From positions 1 to 34,816 of the forward strand of contig CAMLNW010000002.1 in NCBI GenBank assembly GCA_946481495.1: a stretch of DNA of 34,816 nt, given 5' to 3'. The notes beneath the pieces were generated by a model. The model saw only the letters and a list, made by a program, of their open reading frames with translations. It was not told where the DNA came from and did not search any database. Origin of the DNA: an uncultured Actinomycetes bacterium (GTDB taxonomy: Bacteria; Actinomycetota; Thermoleophilia; Solirubrobacterales; Thermoleophilaceae). This document shows, one piece after another, positions 21,792 through 29,777 of the stretch (positions within the stretch are counted from its first letter, which is position 1; each line of letters opens with the position of its first letter). Position numbers and translations under genes: made by a program.

Positions 21792-23789
21792 ATGGCGAAG
21801 GACACAGAGAAGCTCATCCGGCAGCTGTCGCTGATCTCGTTCCTGATGGCGGAGCGGCGGCCCGTGTCGGCGCTCGAGATCCGCCAGGACGTCGAGGGCT
21901 ACGCGCAGATGACCAGCGACGAGGCGTTCAACCGCCGCTTCTACGCCGACCGCGCCGAGCTGGCGTCACTCGGGATCGAGCTCGAGGTCGAGAAGTCGAG
22001 CGAAGGCTCCTACGAGGCCGAGACCTACACGCTGCCGCCCGAGAACTTCTACTTGCCGGCGATCGAGTTCTCTGACGAGGAGCTCGGCGGCCTGCGCACC
22101 TCGCTGACGCTGCTCGACGGCGAGTTCGCCTACGCCGAGCCGCTGCGCCTCGCGCTGCAGCAGCTCTCCTGGGGCAAGCCGTCGCCGCTGACCGACGCCG
22201 CCCAGCAGACCGTCCGGATGGCGATGACCGCCGACTCCGGCGGCCGCGAGCTGTCGCAGCGGCTGTCGAAGATCGAGACCGCGATCTTCAGGCGCAAGAC
22301 GATCGTCTTCGACTACTACACGCTCGGCCGCGACTCCGAGGAGCGGCGCAAGGTCGATCCCTACCACCTGCTCTTCCAGGGCGGCCAGTTCTACCTCGTC
22401 GGCCACTCGCACGAGCGCGACGACATCCGCGTCTTCCGGCTGTCGCGGATCCGCGGCAAGGTCGGCTACGCGTCGAAGGCCGAGCACGACTTCCAGCGCC
22501 CCGAGGAGTTCGACCCGCGCGAGTACGCCAACCGCGCCGACTGGCAGCTGAGCGAGAACGAGGCCGTCGCGCGGATCTGGCTGTCGGACCGCGTCGAGTG
22601 GCTCGTCCGCCGCCACATCGGGCCGGACGTCGGCCAGGTCGTCGAGGACGACGTCGACGGCGGCGTGATCTTCGAGACCCCCTACGGCGACTCGCGCCAG
22701 CTGATCGCCTGGGTGCTCGGCCTCGGCGAGCGGGCGCGGATCCTCGAGCCGTCCGAGCTCGCCGACCAGGCGCAGGAGCGCGTGCGGCTGGTCGCCGAGC
22801 GCCACGCGGAGATGCCCGAGCTGGCGGCCGCGGTCAAGCGCCGCCCGCAGGAGGACGCCGAGGACGACGACTCCGGCAAGCGCGAGAGCCACATCGCGCG
22901 CGAGAACAGCAAGCTCGAGCTGCGCGAGCTCTGCGAGCGGTTGCAGATATCGGAGCAGGAGCTGCGCCAGGACATCGACGTGCTCAACGTCGTCAACTTC
23001 GGCGGCGGCTCCTACGTCCTCTACGCCGAGATCCAGGGCGACCAGATCGAGGTCGACCCCGAGCCCTACGGCGACAACTTCGCCCAGCCGGCGCGGCTGC
23101 TGCCGCTCGAGGCGAAGGCGCTGATCGCCGCGATCGACCTCGTCGGCGAGCACCTCCCGGAGGGCTCGCTCGCCTCGGCGCGCGACAAGATCGTCGACGC
23201 GCTCGGCCGCGACCCGGCCGCCGACGGCCTCCAGATCACCTCCGCGAAGGGCGACGACTCCGAGATCGCACGCGTCGTCTCGGGCGCGATCGCCGACCGC
23301 CGGCTGCTGCGGATCGAACACTACAAGGAGGCCGAGAACGAGTTCACCGAGCGGACGATCGAGCCCTACCAGCTGCTCAACGGCGCCGAGGGCTGGTACG
23401 TCCACGCCTTCGAGCCGGCGAAGGACCACACCCGCTCCTTCCGGCTCGACCGGATCCGCTCCGCCGACGTGCTCGACGAGGGCTTCGAGCGCCGCGACGG
23501 CGTCGAGCCCGAGATGCAGAGCTGGCCGACCACCGGCGAGGTGCCGAAGTCGGCCCGTGCGCGCGTCTGGGTCTCTCCTGAGCGGGCGCGCTGGGCGCGC
23601 GAGGACAAGCGCGTCGTCGACGAGCTCAAGGACGGCGCGGTCGTCGTCGAGCTCGCCTACGGCGGCAACGACTACCTGGCGCGCGAGATCCTCAAGGAGG
23701 CCGGCGACGCCGTCGTGCTCGAGCCCGGGGATGCGCGCGAGGCGGTGCGGGCCGCGGCGGACGCGTTGGCCGGCGCCGTTCAGCGCTAG
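21792..23789 (+). CDS. pafBC: PafBC-type transcription regulator, natural PafB-PafC fusion
   Basis: 665 residues, about the sum of PafB and PafC. The first half has a winged helix (about 1-65, KDTEKLIRQLSLISFLMAER), a WYL domain (RRKTIVFDYYTLGRD to FRLSRIRGKV) and a WCX-like end. A charged linker (RPQEDAEDDDSGKRES) leads into a second helix-turn-helix (ELRELCERLQISEQELRQDI). A second WYL domain (RLLRIEHYKEAENEF to FRLDRIRSADV) and WCX-like end follow. In mycobacteria the PafB/PafC pair activates most DNA-damage genes; fused forms are known in some actinobacteria. TATCCT lies 10 nt before the ATG at 21792, giving a very short or no leader. It is divergent from the FG-GAP gene. No proteasome or tatA/tatC gene is nearby. 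Confidence 0.92.
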   Translation: MAKDTEKLIRQLSLISFLMAERRPVSALEIRQDVEGYAQMTSDEAFNRRFYADRAELASLGIELEVEKSSEGSYEAETYTLPPENFYLPAIEFSDEELGGLRTSLTLLDGEFAYAEPLRLALQQLSWGKPSPLTDAAQQTVRMAMTADSGGRELSQRLSKIETAIFRRKTIVFDYYTLGRDSEERRKVDPYHLLFQGGQFYLVGHSHERDDIRVFRLSRIRGKVGYASKAEHDFQRPEEFDPREYANRADWQLSENEAVARIWLSDRVEWLVRRHIGPDVGQVVEDDVDGGVIFETPYGDSRQLIAWVLGLGERARILEPSELADQAQERVRLVAERHAEMPELAAAVKRRPQEDAEDDDSGKRESHIARENSKLELRELCERLQISEQELRQDIDVLNVVNFGGGSYVLYAEIQGDQIEVDPEPYGDNFAQPARLLPLEAKALIAAIDLVGEHLPEGSLASARDKIVDALGRDPAADGLQITSAKGDDSEIARVVSGAIADRRLLRIEHYKEAENEFTERTIEPYQLLNGAEGWYVHAFEPAKDHTRSFRLDRIRSADVLDEGFERRDGVEPEMQSWPTTGEVPKSARARVWVSPERARWAREDKRVVDELKDGAVVVELAYGGNDYLAREILKEAGDAVVLEPGDAREAVRAAADALAGAVQR

Positions 23790-23795
23790 TACGGT
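23790..23795 (+). promoter_or_regulatory. Candidate -10 TACGGT, PPOX-fold gene
   Basis: TACGGT starts directly after the TAG stop of pafBC (23787-23789) and lies 8 nt before the ATG at 23804. It is the same hexamer as at the sigma-factor and FG-GAP starts. Confidence 0.45.
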
Positions 23796-23803
23796 TCCGC
23801 CGA

Positions 23804-24283
23804 ATGGCGTCGAAGCGTGACCTGATCCGGATGACCGCGCCCGAGCTGCGCGCGTTCCTCGACGAGCAGCGAATCGTCCAGGTCGCGACGATCGGGCCGA
23901 ACGGGCGTCCGCACCTGATGCCGCTCTGGTACGTCGTCGAGGACGGCGACGACGACCCGGTGCTGCGCGGCTGGACGTTCGCCAAGTCGCAGAAGGCGAA
24001 GAACCTAGAACGCGACCCGCACGCGACGATCTCGATCGACGACGGCGTCCAGTACCAGGACCTGCGCGGCGTAATGATGGAGTGCGACGTCGAGGTCGTT
24101 CACGACGCCGAGGCGGTCGTCCCCTACGGGATGGCGCTGTTCGAGCGCTACGGCCCCGGCGGCGAGTTGGCGCCCGAGGTCCGCGAGATGGTCCTGGCGC
24201 AGGCCCAGAAGCGCATCGGCCTGCGCTTCGTCCCGACCCGGGTCGTCACCTGGGACCACCGCAAGCTCGGAGGCGCCTACTAG
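23804..24283 (+). CDS. Pyridoxamine 5'-phosphate oxidase-fold protein, probably F420-dependent
   Basis: 159 residues. The split-barrel fold is indicated by RIVQVATIGPNGRPHLMPLWYVVEDG, cited by its core ATIGPNGRPHLMPLWYV, then FAKSQKAKNLERDPHATISI and the closing block GLRFVPTRVVTWDHRKLGG. This matches the PPOX-class F420- or flavin-binding proteins common in actinobacteria, which reduce or bind F420, heme or biliverdin. The N-terminal TAPELRAFLDEQR helix is usual for this class. No signal peptide. It lies 14 bp after pafBC and abuts rmlA (TAG directly followed by ATG), so it may be co-transcribed with rmlA. Cofactor assignment is by family only. Confidence 0.85.
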   Translation: MASKRDLIRMTAPELRAFLDEQRIVQVATIGPNGRPHLMPLWYVVEDGDDDPVLRGWTFAKSQKAKNLERDPHATISIDDGVQYQDLRGVMMECDVEVVHDAEAVVPYGMALFERYGPGGELAPEVREMVLAQAQKRIGLRFVPTRVVTWDHRKLGGAY

Positions 24284-25348
24284 ATGAAGGGACTCATCCT
24301 CTCCGGCGGCAAGGGCACGCGCCTGCGCCCGATCACCCACACGAGCGCCAAGCAGCTCGTCCCGGTCGCCAACAAGCCGGTGCTCTTCTACGGCATCGAG
24401 GCGATGGCGGCCGCCGGCATCGAGGAGGTCGGGATCATCATCGCGCCGGAGACCGGCGACGAGATCCAGGCGGTCGCCGGCGACGGCTCGCGTTTCGGCG
24501 TGCGGATCACCTACATCGAGCAGGACGCCCCGCTCGGACTCGCCCATGCGGTGCTGACCGCGGAGGAGTTCATCGGCGACTCGCCGTTCGTGATGTACCT
24601 CGGCGACAACCTGCTGCGCGACGGGATCGTCGAGCTGACCCAGACCTTCGCCAGCGAGGCCCCCGACGCGCTGATCCTGCTGACCCCGGTGCCCGACCCC
24701 GAGCACTACGGCGTCGCCGAGCTGACCGACGGCAGCGTCTCCCGGCTGGTCGAGAAGCCGGCCAAGCCGCAGAGCGACCTCGCGCTGGTCGGTGTCTACA
24801 TGTTCACCCAGTCGATCTTCGAAGCGGCGCGGGCGATCGAGCCGTCGCCGCGCGGCGAGCTCGAGATCACCGATGCGATCCAGTGGCTCGTCGACGGCGG
24901 CCGCCGCGTCGATCCGCACATCGTCCACGGCTGGTGGAAGGACACCGGCCAGGTCCAGGACATGCTCGAGGCCAACCGGCTGATCCTCGACGACATCGAG
25001 GAGCTCCACGAGGGCGAGCTGATCGACTGTCAGGTCGAGGGTCGCGTCCACATCGAGAAGGGCGCGCGGCTGGAGCGCGCGACGGTCCGCGGGCCGGCGA
25101 TCATCGGCGCCCGCGCCACTATCGTCGACGCTTACATCGGCCCTTACACGGCGATCGGCGAAGGCGTCACGATCGACAGCGCCGAGCTGGAGCACTCGAT
25201 CGTCCTGGAGGGGTCGACGATCCGCGATTTGGAGTCGCGCGTCGAGGCGAGCCTGATCGGGCGCAACGTGACGATCGGGCGCGGACCGGCTGTGCCGCGC
25301 GCCTACCGCTTCGTCGTCGGCGACAACGCCGAGATCTCGATCCTCTAG
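24284..25348 (+). CDS. rmlA: Glucose-1-phosphate thymidylyltransferase, long form with LbH domain
   Basis: 354 residues, the long RmlA/StrD-like form. The N-terminal nucleotidyltransferase domain has GGKGTRLRPIT (8-18), then SAKQLVPVANKPV. The product-binding and metal Asp lie in YLGDNLLRDG, and RLVEKP and WWKDTGQVQDMLEAN follow, the last a family signature. The C-terminal 100 residues are left-handed beta-helix hexapeptides (for example AIIGARATIVDAYIGPYTAIG). The enzyme makes dTDP-glucose from dTTP and glucose-1-phosphate, the first step to dTDP-rhamnose and related deoxysugars. The start codon directly follows the previous stop. The gene converges on the TetR gene with a 4-bp CTAG overlap carrying both stops. 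rmlD and rmlB are 5 kb away. Confidence 0.95.
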   Translation: MKGLILSGGKGTRLRPITHTSAKQLVPVANKPVLFYGIEAMAAAGIEEVGIIIAPETGDEIQAVAGDGSRFGVRITYIEQDAPLGLAHAVLTAEEFIGDSPFVMYLGDNLLRDGIVELTQTFASEAPDALILLTPVPDPEHYGVAELTDGSVSRLVEKPAKPQSDLALVGVYMFTQSIFEAARAIEPSPRGELEITDAIQWLVDGGRRVDPHIVHGWWKDTGQVQDMLEANRLILDDIEELHEGELIDCQVEGRVHIEKGARLERATVRGPAIIGARATIVDAYIGPYTAIGEGVTIDSAELEHSIVLEGSTIRDLESRVEASLIGRNVTIGRGPAVPRAYRFVVGDNAEISIL

Positions 25349-25974
25349 CGACCCGAGGGGTCGAGCGCGTGGCCCGGCTGGGCCGCGCAGAGCAGACCGT
25401 CGAGAGCGGTCTCGAGACCGGTGACCGCCGCGTCGAGCGGCTGGTGGTCGCCGGCGGCGCGGGTGCGCAGCAACGCACCCTCGATCGTCGAGACGGTGAG
25501 GGCCGCGAAGGCCGAAGCGTCGCGGGCGCCGATGCCCTGCTCCTCGAGCGCGGCAGCGATTGGGGCCTCCCAGGACTTGAAGGCCTCGGTGGCAACGGCC
25601 GCGAGCTCGGGGTCCTCAGGATGAGCGAGGGCGGCCGCCGCGACCGGGCAGCCGATCAGCTCGGGGTGCTTCTCGGACTGACGACGGAAGAAGTCGGCGA
25701 ACAGGCGCAGGGTTCCCTTGATGCCGTTCTCGGCGAGCGACCGCTCGAGCACCTCGCGGGTGCGGACGCCGTCGAGCGTGGCGGCCTCGGCGGCGAGCTG
25801 GGACTTGCCGCGCGGGAAGTGGTGGTAGATCGAGCCGCGCGGGGCCTTGCCGCGCTCGGCGACGTCGCGCAGCTCCATCGCGGCGTAGCCGCGCTCGGCG
25901 AGCAGGCGGCTGGCGCCGGCGAGCAGGCGGTCGCGGCCGTCGCGGGGATTCGATTTCGCTATGCCCACGGACAT
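25345..25974 (-). CDS. TetR-family repressor of the adjacent MFS efflux gene
   Basis: 209 residues from the ATG at 25974. The GTG two codons later (25968) is a rival start: TACACT lies exactly 6 nt before it, which would suit a leaderless message. The N-terminal helix-turn-helix runs AERGYAAMELRDVAERGKAP then GSIYHHFPRGKSQL, the classic TetR DNA-binding pattern. The C-terminal ligand domain has FADFFRRQSEKHPELIGCPVA, matching the LmrA/YxaF-like group (recognised from the GCPVA block) that usually controls a neighbouring drug exporter. It is divergent from the MFS gene with only 18 bp between ATGs, and an operator-like palindrome covers its first codons. Likely autoregulated. Confidence 0.93.
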   Translation of the reverse strand: MSVGIAKSNPRDGRDRLLAGASRLLAERGYAAMELRDVAERGKAPRGSIYHHFPRGKSQLAAEAATLDGVRTREVLERSLAENGIKGTLRLFADFFRRQSEKHPELIGCPVAAAALAHPEDPELAAVATEAFKSWEAPIAAALEEQGIGARDASAFAALTVSTIEGALLRTRAAGDHQPLDAAVTGLETALDGLLCAAQPGHALDPSGR

Positions 25975-26011
25975 AGTGTACTCTCATCGCAGATGTATGA
26001 CCGTGGACATA
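25960..26011. promoter_or_regulatory. Double TetR operator and overlapping divergent promoters
   Basis: Two 16-bp imperfect palindromes, TATGCCCACGGACATA (25960-25975) and TATGACCGTGGACATA (25996-26011), match at 13 of 16 bases and fit TATGNCCNNGGACATA. Their starts are 36 bp apart. Between them TACTCT (25979-25984, plus) lies 8 nt before the MFS ATG, and TACACT (25980-25975, minus) lies 6 nt before the GTG at 25968 of TetR. The two hexamers share two bases. Each operator overlaps the coding start of one gene, so repressor bound at both would close both promoters. Confidence 0.75.
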
Positions 26012-27417
26012 GAGCGCCCGTCCTAATCGCGTGCACCGGGGCCTTCCTCGCCTTCCTCGACACGACGATCGTCAACATCGCGTTCCCGGACATCTCAGCG
26101 TCGTTCTCGGACGCCGACCGCGACGCGCTGTCGTGGGTGCTCGACGGCTACTTCGTCGTGATCGCGGCGCTGCTGGTGCCGGCCGGTGGGTTGGCCGACC
26201 GTTACGGCCACAAGCGGATCTTCCTGCTCGGCGTCGCCGGCTTCACCACCGCCAGCCTGCTCTGCGCGATCGCCCCGTCGCTCGAGGCGCTGATCGCCGC
26301 GCGCGTGCTGCAGGGCGTCGGCGCGGCGTTGATCGCGCCGACCTCGCTGGCGATCGTGCTCGACAGCTTCCCGCCCGAGCGCCGGGCGGCGGGGGTCGGT
26401 CTCTGGGGCGCCGCCGCGGCGGCAGCGGCGGCAACCGGCCCGACGCTCGGTGGCGCGCTAGTCGAGCTGAGCGACTGGCGGCTGGTCTTCCTCGTCAATC
26501 TGCCGCTCGGCGCCGCGATCGTCTGGTTCGGCAGCCGCAAGCTGATCGCTCGTCCGCCGCGCGACAGCCGCCTGCCCGACCTGCCGGGCGCGGCGATGCT
26601 GGCCGCCAGCTTGGCGCTGCTAACGCTCGCAATCATCGAGGGCAACGAGTGGGGCTGGGCCGGGGCGCCAACACTCGCCTGCTTCGCGGGCGCAGCGCTG
26701 CTGCTCGCCGGCGTCGTCGCGCGCAGCACCCGCCATCCGCGACCGATCGTCGAGCCGGCTTTGTTCGCCGACCGCGCGTTCCGGATCGGCAACCTCGGCA
26801 CGCTGCTGTTCTCGGCCGCGTTCTTCTCGATCGTGCTCGGCAACGTCCTCTTCCTGACGTCGATCTGGGGCTACAGCGTCCTGACCGCCGGCCTCGCGAC
26901 CCTGCCCGGCCCCGCCTGGACGACCGTCGTCTCCGGCCCGGCCGGCAAGCTCGCCGACCGCTTCGGCCACCGCGCCGTCGTCGTGCCGGGAGCGATCGTG
27001 TTCGCCGCCGGGGTGATGGTCCTGCGCTCGGCCGGCCCCGAGCCCGACTGGCTCGGCGTCTGGCTGCCCGGCGCCACCCTGACCGGAATCGGGATCGGGC
27101 TCGCCTTCCCGACGCTCGGCGCCGTCGCCGTCCGCGACATCCCCGATGACCGCTTCGCCACAGCCAGCGCCGTCAACGCCGCCTTCCGCCAGATCGGCGC
27201 CGTGCTCGGCACCGCTCTGCTCGTGACGATCGTCGGCGAGCCGGTCGGCCTCACCGAGGCGCTCACCTCATCCGACCGCGCCTACGCCTTCGCCGCGGTC
27301 GCCGGCCTGCTCGGCGGCGTCGTCACGCTCGCCCTCGGTGCTGCCCAGCCCGTGTCGGGCGCCGTCGAGCCGTCCGACACCCCAGACCAGGCCGCGCCCC
27401 AAACCGTCCGGGTCTGA
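25993..27417 (+). CDS. MFS drug-efflux transporter (DHA2/EmrB-QacA type, 14 TM)
   Basis: 474 residues, the usual 14-segment length. The ATG at 25993 gives a short hydrophilic start (MYDRGHRAP) before the first membrane segment. Signature blocks are LDTTIVNIAFPDIS in TM1 (motif D1 of DHA2 exporters), GGLADRYGHKRIFLLG (motif A), LQGVGAALIAPTSLAI (motif B) and AAAAAAATGPTLGGALVE (motif C of antiporters). A proton-driven drug or metabolite exporter is expected. The adjacent divergent TetR gene and two palindromes argue for substrate-induced expression. The upstream open frame that extends into rmlA is antisense-like and ignored. The gene converges on the GH43 gene; the 76-bp gap (27418-27493) is AT-richer, but I see no hairpin in it. 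Confidence 0.94.
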   Translation: MYDRGHRAPVLIACTGAFLAFLDTTIVNIAFPDISASFSDADRDALSWVLDGYFVVIAALLVPAGGLADRYGHKRIFLLGVAGFTTASLLCAIAPSLEALIAARVLQGVGAALIAPTSLAIVLDSFPPERRAAGVGLWGAAAAAAAATGPTLGGALVELSDWRLVFLVNLPLGAAIVWFGSRKLIARPPRDSRLPDLPGAAMLAASLALLTLAIIEGNEWGWAGAPTLACFAGAALLLAGVVARSTRHPRPIVEPALFADRAFRIGNLGTLLFSAAFFSIVLGNVLFLTSIWGYSVLTAGLATLPGPAWTTVVSGPAGKLADRFGHRAVVVPGAIVFAAGVMVLRSAGPEPDWLGVWLPGATLTGIGIGLAFPTLGAVAVRDIPDDRFATASAVNAAFRQIGAVLGTALLVTIVGEPVGLTEALTSSDRAYAFAAVAGLLGGVVTLALGAAQPVSGAVEPSDTPDQAAPQTVRV

Positions 27418-27493
27418 CCTCTCGAAATCGTTTGGACACTTTGCCGGGCTATAGACCAACAAATCGTCCACTCGTGTCTTTGAGGGCCGAGAT

Positions 27494-29146
27494 CTAGCGC
27501 TCGACGAGCATCGCGCGGGTGAAGCGCGCGCTGGCACCGCGCTGACCGCCGACGGTCAGGCCGACCCGGGCTGTCTCGTCGACCGGGGAGCGCCAGGCAG
27601 GACCGACGGGAAGCCACTCGACGCCGTCCGAGCTGGCGAAGAACTTGTAGCGGCGCCCGGCCGCGTCGAGTCGCAGGTAGGCGTAGCGGCCGACGAGCTG
27701 GACCCTGTTCGCGCGCTCGGTCGGCCGGTCGCCGCGGCGCCAGTCGAGGATCGCTGCGAACTCGCCGTCGTCGCGGTTGCGCGCCTCGATCGCGATCCCG
27801 ATCGTCTGGCCGCCGAGGGCGAACGGACCGCCGCGCGTGACTGCGATCCCCGCCCGCTCGCGGCCCGTGACCGTCGCTCGGTCGACGACGACGGTCGCCG
27901 TGAAGCGATCTCCCGCGAGGCGGCGGGTGATGAGACCGGCGTCATAGCGCCGAGCGAGCACGCGCGACGCCACATCGGTGGAGCGCACCGGCGCACGCAG
28001 CGTCAGCCCGCCACCGACCCGTATCCCGGGTGGGTGCGCGATCGGCCACTCCCATTCAGGGGCCAGACCCGGGCCGGCGAACGTGTCGTCGAACGCGGCC
28101 GTCAGCGCGCCGGCGGCCGGCGGCAGCGGCCGGCCGTCGCCGATCGCCGGCCAGCCGTCGGCGCGCCAGGTCATCGGCACGATGTGCAGCTGCCTGCCGG
28201 CGAGGATCCCGGTCCCGGACCGGTAAGCGTGGAAGGCGACGTGGTCGCCGACGATCGAGACGTGGCCGGGGCAGCGCCAGCCGTTGCCGGAGCGCAGGAT
28301 CGGATTGCCGGGATAGTGGCGCCACGGTCCGGCGAGCGTCGGAGCGCGGGCGGCGCCGACCGCATAGGCGCAGTCCTTCGAGCAGCAGAGCGCGCCCGAG
28401 TAGAGCATCGTCCAGCCGCCGTCGCGCTGGACGAGCGACGGCGCCTCGATCACCTTGCCCTCCCAGCTCCCCCGCCGGTTGCGCAGCAGCTCGCGCGGCG
28501 CCCCGAGCAGTCGCCGCCCGTCGGCGCGCAGCTGTTGCAGCAGGATCGGCGTCGACTTGCCGAAGGCGTTGCCGTCCTCCTTGTAGACGAGGTAGAGCGC
28601 GTCGCCGTCGACCACCGGCGTCGGGTCGATCGTCCCGCGCGGAGTGCAGCGCAGCGGCCGGCCGAGGTCGCGCCATGGCCCCAGTGGCGACGGCGCCGTC
28701 GCCACGCCAAGGCAGTACCAGGGTCGCGCGACGCGACCTCGGTCCAGCGCGGTCGTCCCGTCGACCCGTGTCCGCCACGCCCGCTTCGGCAGCGCGCTGT
28801 AGAAGAGCGCGTAGCCACCGCTTGGCAGCTCCGCCAGCTCCGGCGCCCAGAACGAGCCCTTCGCCCAGGCCGGCGCTCGCCTGAACACCGACCCGCCGAT
28901 CGACCACGAGCGCAGATCGGTCGACCGCAGGATCCGGAACGTCGGCGACCACCCCCCACTCGTCGCCACCGCGTAGTAGCTCCCGTCGATCAGCGACACG
29001 TCCGGGTCCGGCCAATCACCCGCCACCACCGGCGACGGCAACGGCGGCTCCAACTGCGCCGCCAACGGCTCCGCCGTCTGCGCACCCGCCGCTCCCGGCA
29101 GCCCAAGACAGGCCACCACGGCCCCAACAATCAGCCCTCGACGCAC
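27494..29146 (-). CDS. Secreted glycoside hydrolase, GH43-like, with C-terminal beta-sandwich
   Basis: 550 residues from the GTG at 29146; TAAGGT lies 7 nt upstream, and the same bases could serve as a weak ribosome site. A signal peptide (LIVGAVVACLGLPGAAGAQ) is present. The five-bladed beta-propeller of GH43 is indicated by GDWPDPDVSLIDGSYY with Asp47/Asp49 (catalytic base region), GTIDPTPV (Asp174, pKa modulator) and KVIEAPSLV (Glu234, general acid). FWAPELAEL and YAVGAARAPTLAGPW also fit. From about 360 on there is a second domain like the DUF1349/beta-xylosidase C-terminal module (LITRRLAGDRFTATV, YAYLRLDAAG). Probable substrates are arabinan or xylan side chains, or the cell's own arabinose-containing polymer. 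It interrupts the rml genes. Confidence 0.85.
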   Translation of the reverse strand: MRRGLIVGAVVACLGLPGAAGAQTAEPLAAQLEPPLPSPVVAGDWPDPDVSLIDGSYYAVATSGGWSPTFRILRSTDLRSWSIGGSVFRRAPAWAKGSFWAPELAELPSGGYALFYSALPKRAWRTRVDGTTALDRGRVARPWYCLGVATAPSPLGPWRDLGRPLRCTPRGTIDPTPVVDGDALYLVYKEDGNAFGKSTPILLQQLRADGRRLLGAPRELLRNRRGSWEGKVIEAPSLVQRDGGWTMLYSGALCCSKDCAYAVGAARAPTLAGPWRHYPGNPILRSGNGWRCPGHVSIVGDHVAFHAYRSGTGILAGRQLHIVPMTWRADGWPAIGDGRPLPPAAGALTAAFDDTFAGPGLAPEWEWPIAHPPGIRVGGGLTLRAPVRSTDVASRVLARRYDAGLITRRLAGDRFTATVVVDRATVTGRERAGIAVTRGGPFALGGQTIGIAIEARNRDDGEFAAILDWRRGDRPTERANRVQLVGRYAYLRLDAAGRRYKFFASSDGVEWLPVGPAWRSPVDETARVGLTVGGQRGASARFTRAMLVER

Positions 29147-29153
29147 CCGGCCC

Positions 29154-29159
29154 ACCTTA
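29154..29159 (-). promoter_or_regulatory. Candidate -10 TAAGGT, GH43 gene
   Basis: TAAGGT on the minus strand lies 7 nt before the GTG at 29146. The embedded AAGG could instead be a weak Shine-Dalgarno sequence, so the reading is ambiguous. Confidence 0.35.
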
Positions 29160-29212
29160 GACACCCGGCGAGCTAACCTGCATATATGCGTCCTGTCCTT
29201 CACGATCCACAA

Positions 29213-29231
29213 AGTGGGTAAACTGCCCACT
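29213..29231 (+). promoter_or_regulatory. Palindromic promoter of the toxin-antitoxin-like pair
   Basis: AGTGGG (29213-29218) and CCCACT (29226-29231) form a perfect inverted repeat that abuts the ATG at 29232. The spacer contains TAAACT (29219-29224), a -10 hexamer 7 nt before the ATG. A repressor on this palindrome would cover the -10 and the start point, which is usual for self-controlled toxin-antitoxin operons. Confidence 0.65.
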
Positions 29232-29777
29232 ATGGCTTACGTAACCGCACGCAAGAACGGCACTTGGGAGATCAGGGAGTCGGTCTCGACCCCAAAGGGA
29301 CCGCGCAGCCGCACCCTCGCCTCGTTCCGGACGTTGTCGGACGAAGTGATCCAGCACGCCCAGGCACGTGCCGCCAAGCCGCTCGACAAGAAGGCTGTTC
29401 GAGACGCAGCACACCGAGCCGGGGCACCCGTGGATCTCGCCACGGCCGATCGCGCGGCCGGAGATCTGTTGCGCGAGCTGGCCGACGGACACGAGCCCCA
29501 TCCCATCCTGCGTGCATTGCTGATCGACGCGCTGCAGGAGGGGCCGCCGGCACGGCTCGGCGCAGCTCGCAAGACCTGGCAGGAGGCTCGCGCGGAGGCC
29601 GGTGTACCTCAACTCGAAGAGCTCGACAATGCGCGTGCCAGTGCCGCCTGGCTAACCCGGACCCCTGCCGAGCGTGGCGCCGTTCTCGACGACCTCCTCC
29701 ACCTCGCCGACCAGTTTCCGAGCAACCACAGGATCGGTGAACGCTTGAGCTTCCCCCGGCTTGGCAAGGCCGCATGA
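29232..29777 (+). CDS. Unknown protein, probable antitoxin partner of the nucleotidyltransferase
   Basis: 181 residues, no named family recognised. The ATG at 29232 directly follows the palindrome; a GTG at 29214 in the same frame lies inside it and is less likely. N-terminal residues (MAYVTARKNGTWEIRESVST) look like a small beta-sheet, followed by PKGPRSRTLASFRTLSDEVI, then helical, Arg/Ala-rich segments ending RIGERLSFPRLGKAA. The N-terminal pattern recalls the first domain of some integrase or transposase-like DNA-binding proteins. No signal or membrane segment. Its stop overlaps the next start (ATGA), which implies a fixed production ratio. The operon architecture and the palindrome suggest it is an antitoxin and autorepressor. 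It is not like AbiEi or MenA, the usual partners of such transferases. Confidence 0.6.
   Translation: MAYVTARKNGTWEIRESVSTPKGPRSRTLASFRTLSDEVIQHAQARAAKPLDKKAVRDAAHRAGAPVDLATADRAAGDLLRELADGHEPHPILRALLIDALQEGPPARLGAARKTWQEARAEAGVPQLEELDNARASAAWLTRTPAERGAVLDDLLHLADQFPSNHRIGERLSFPRLGKAA

Noticed and set aside
27418..27493. TGGAC...GTCCA inverted repeat between the MFS and GH43 stops
   Set aside because: The arms are 5 bp with a loop over 30 nt, which is expected by chance.
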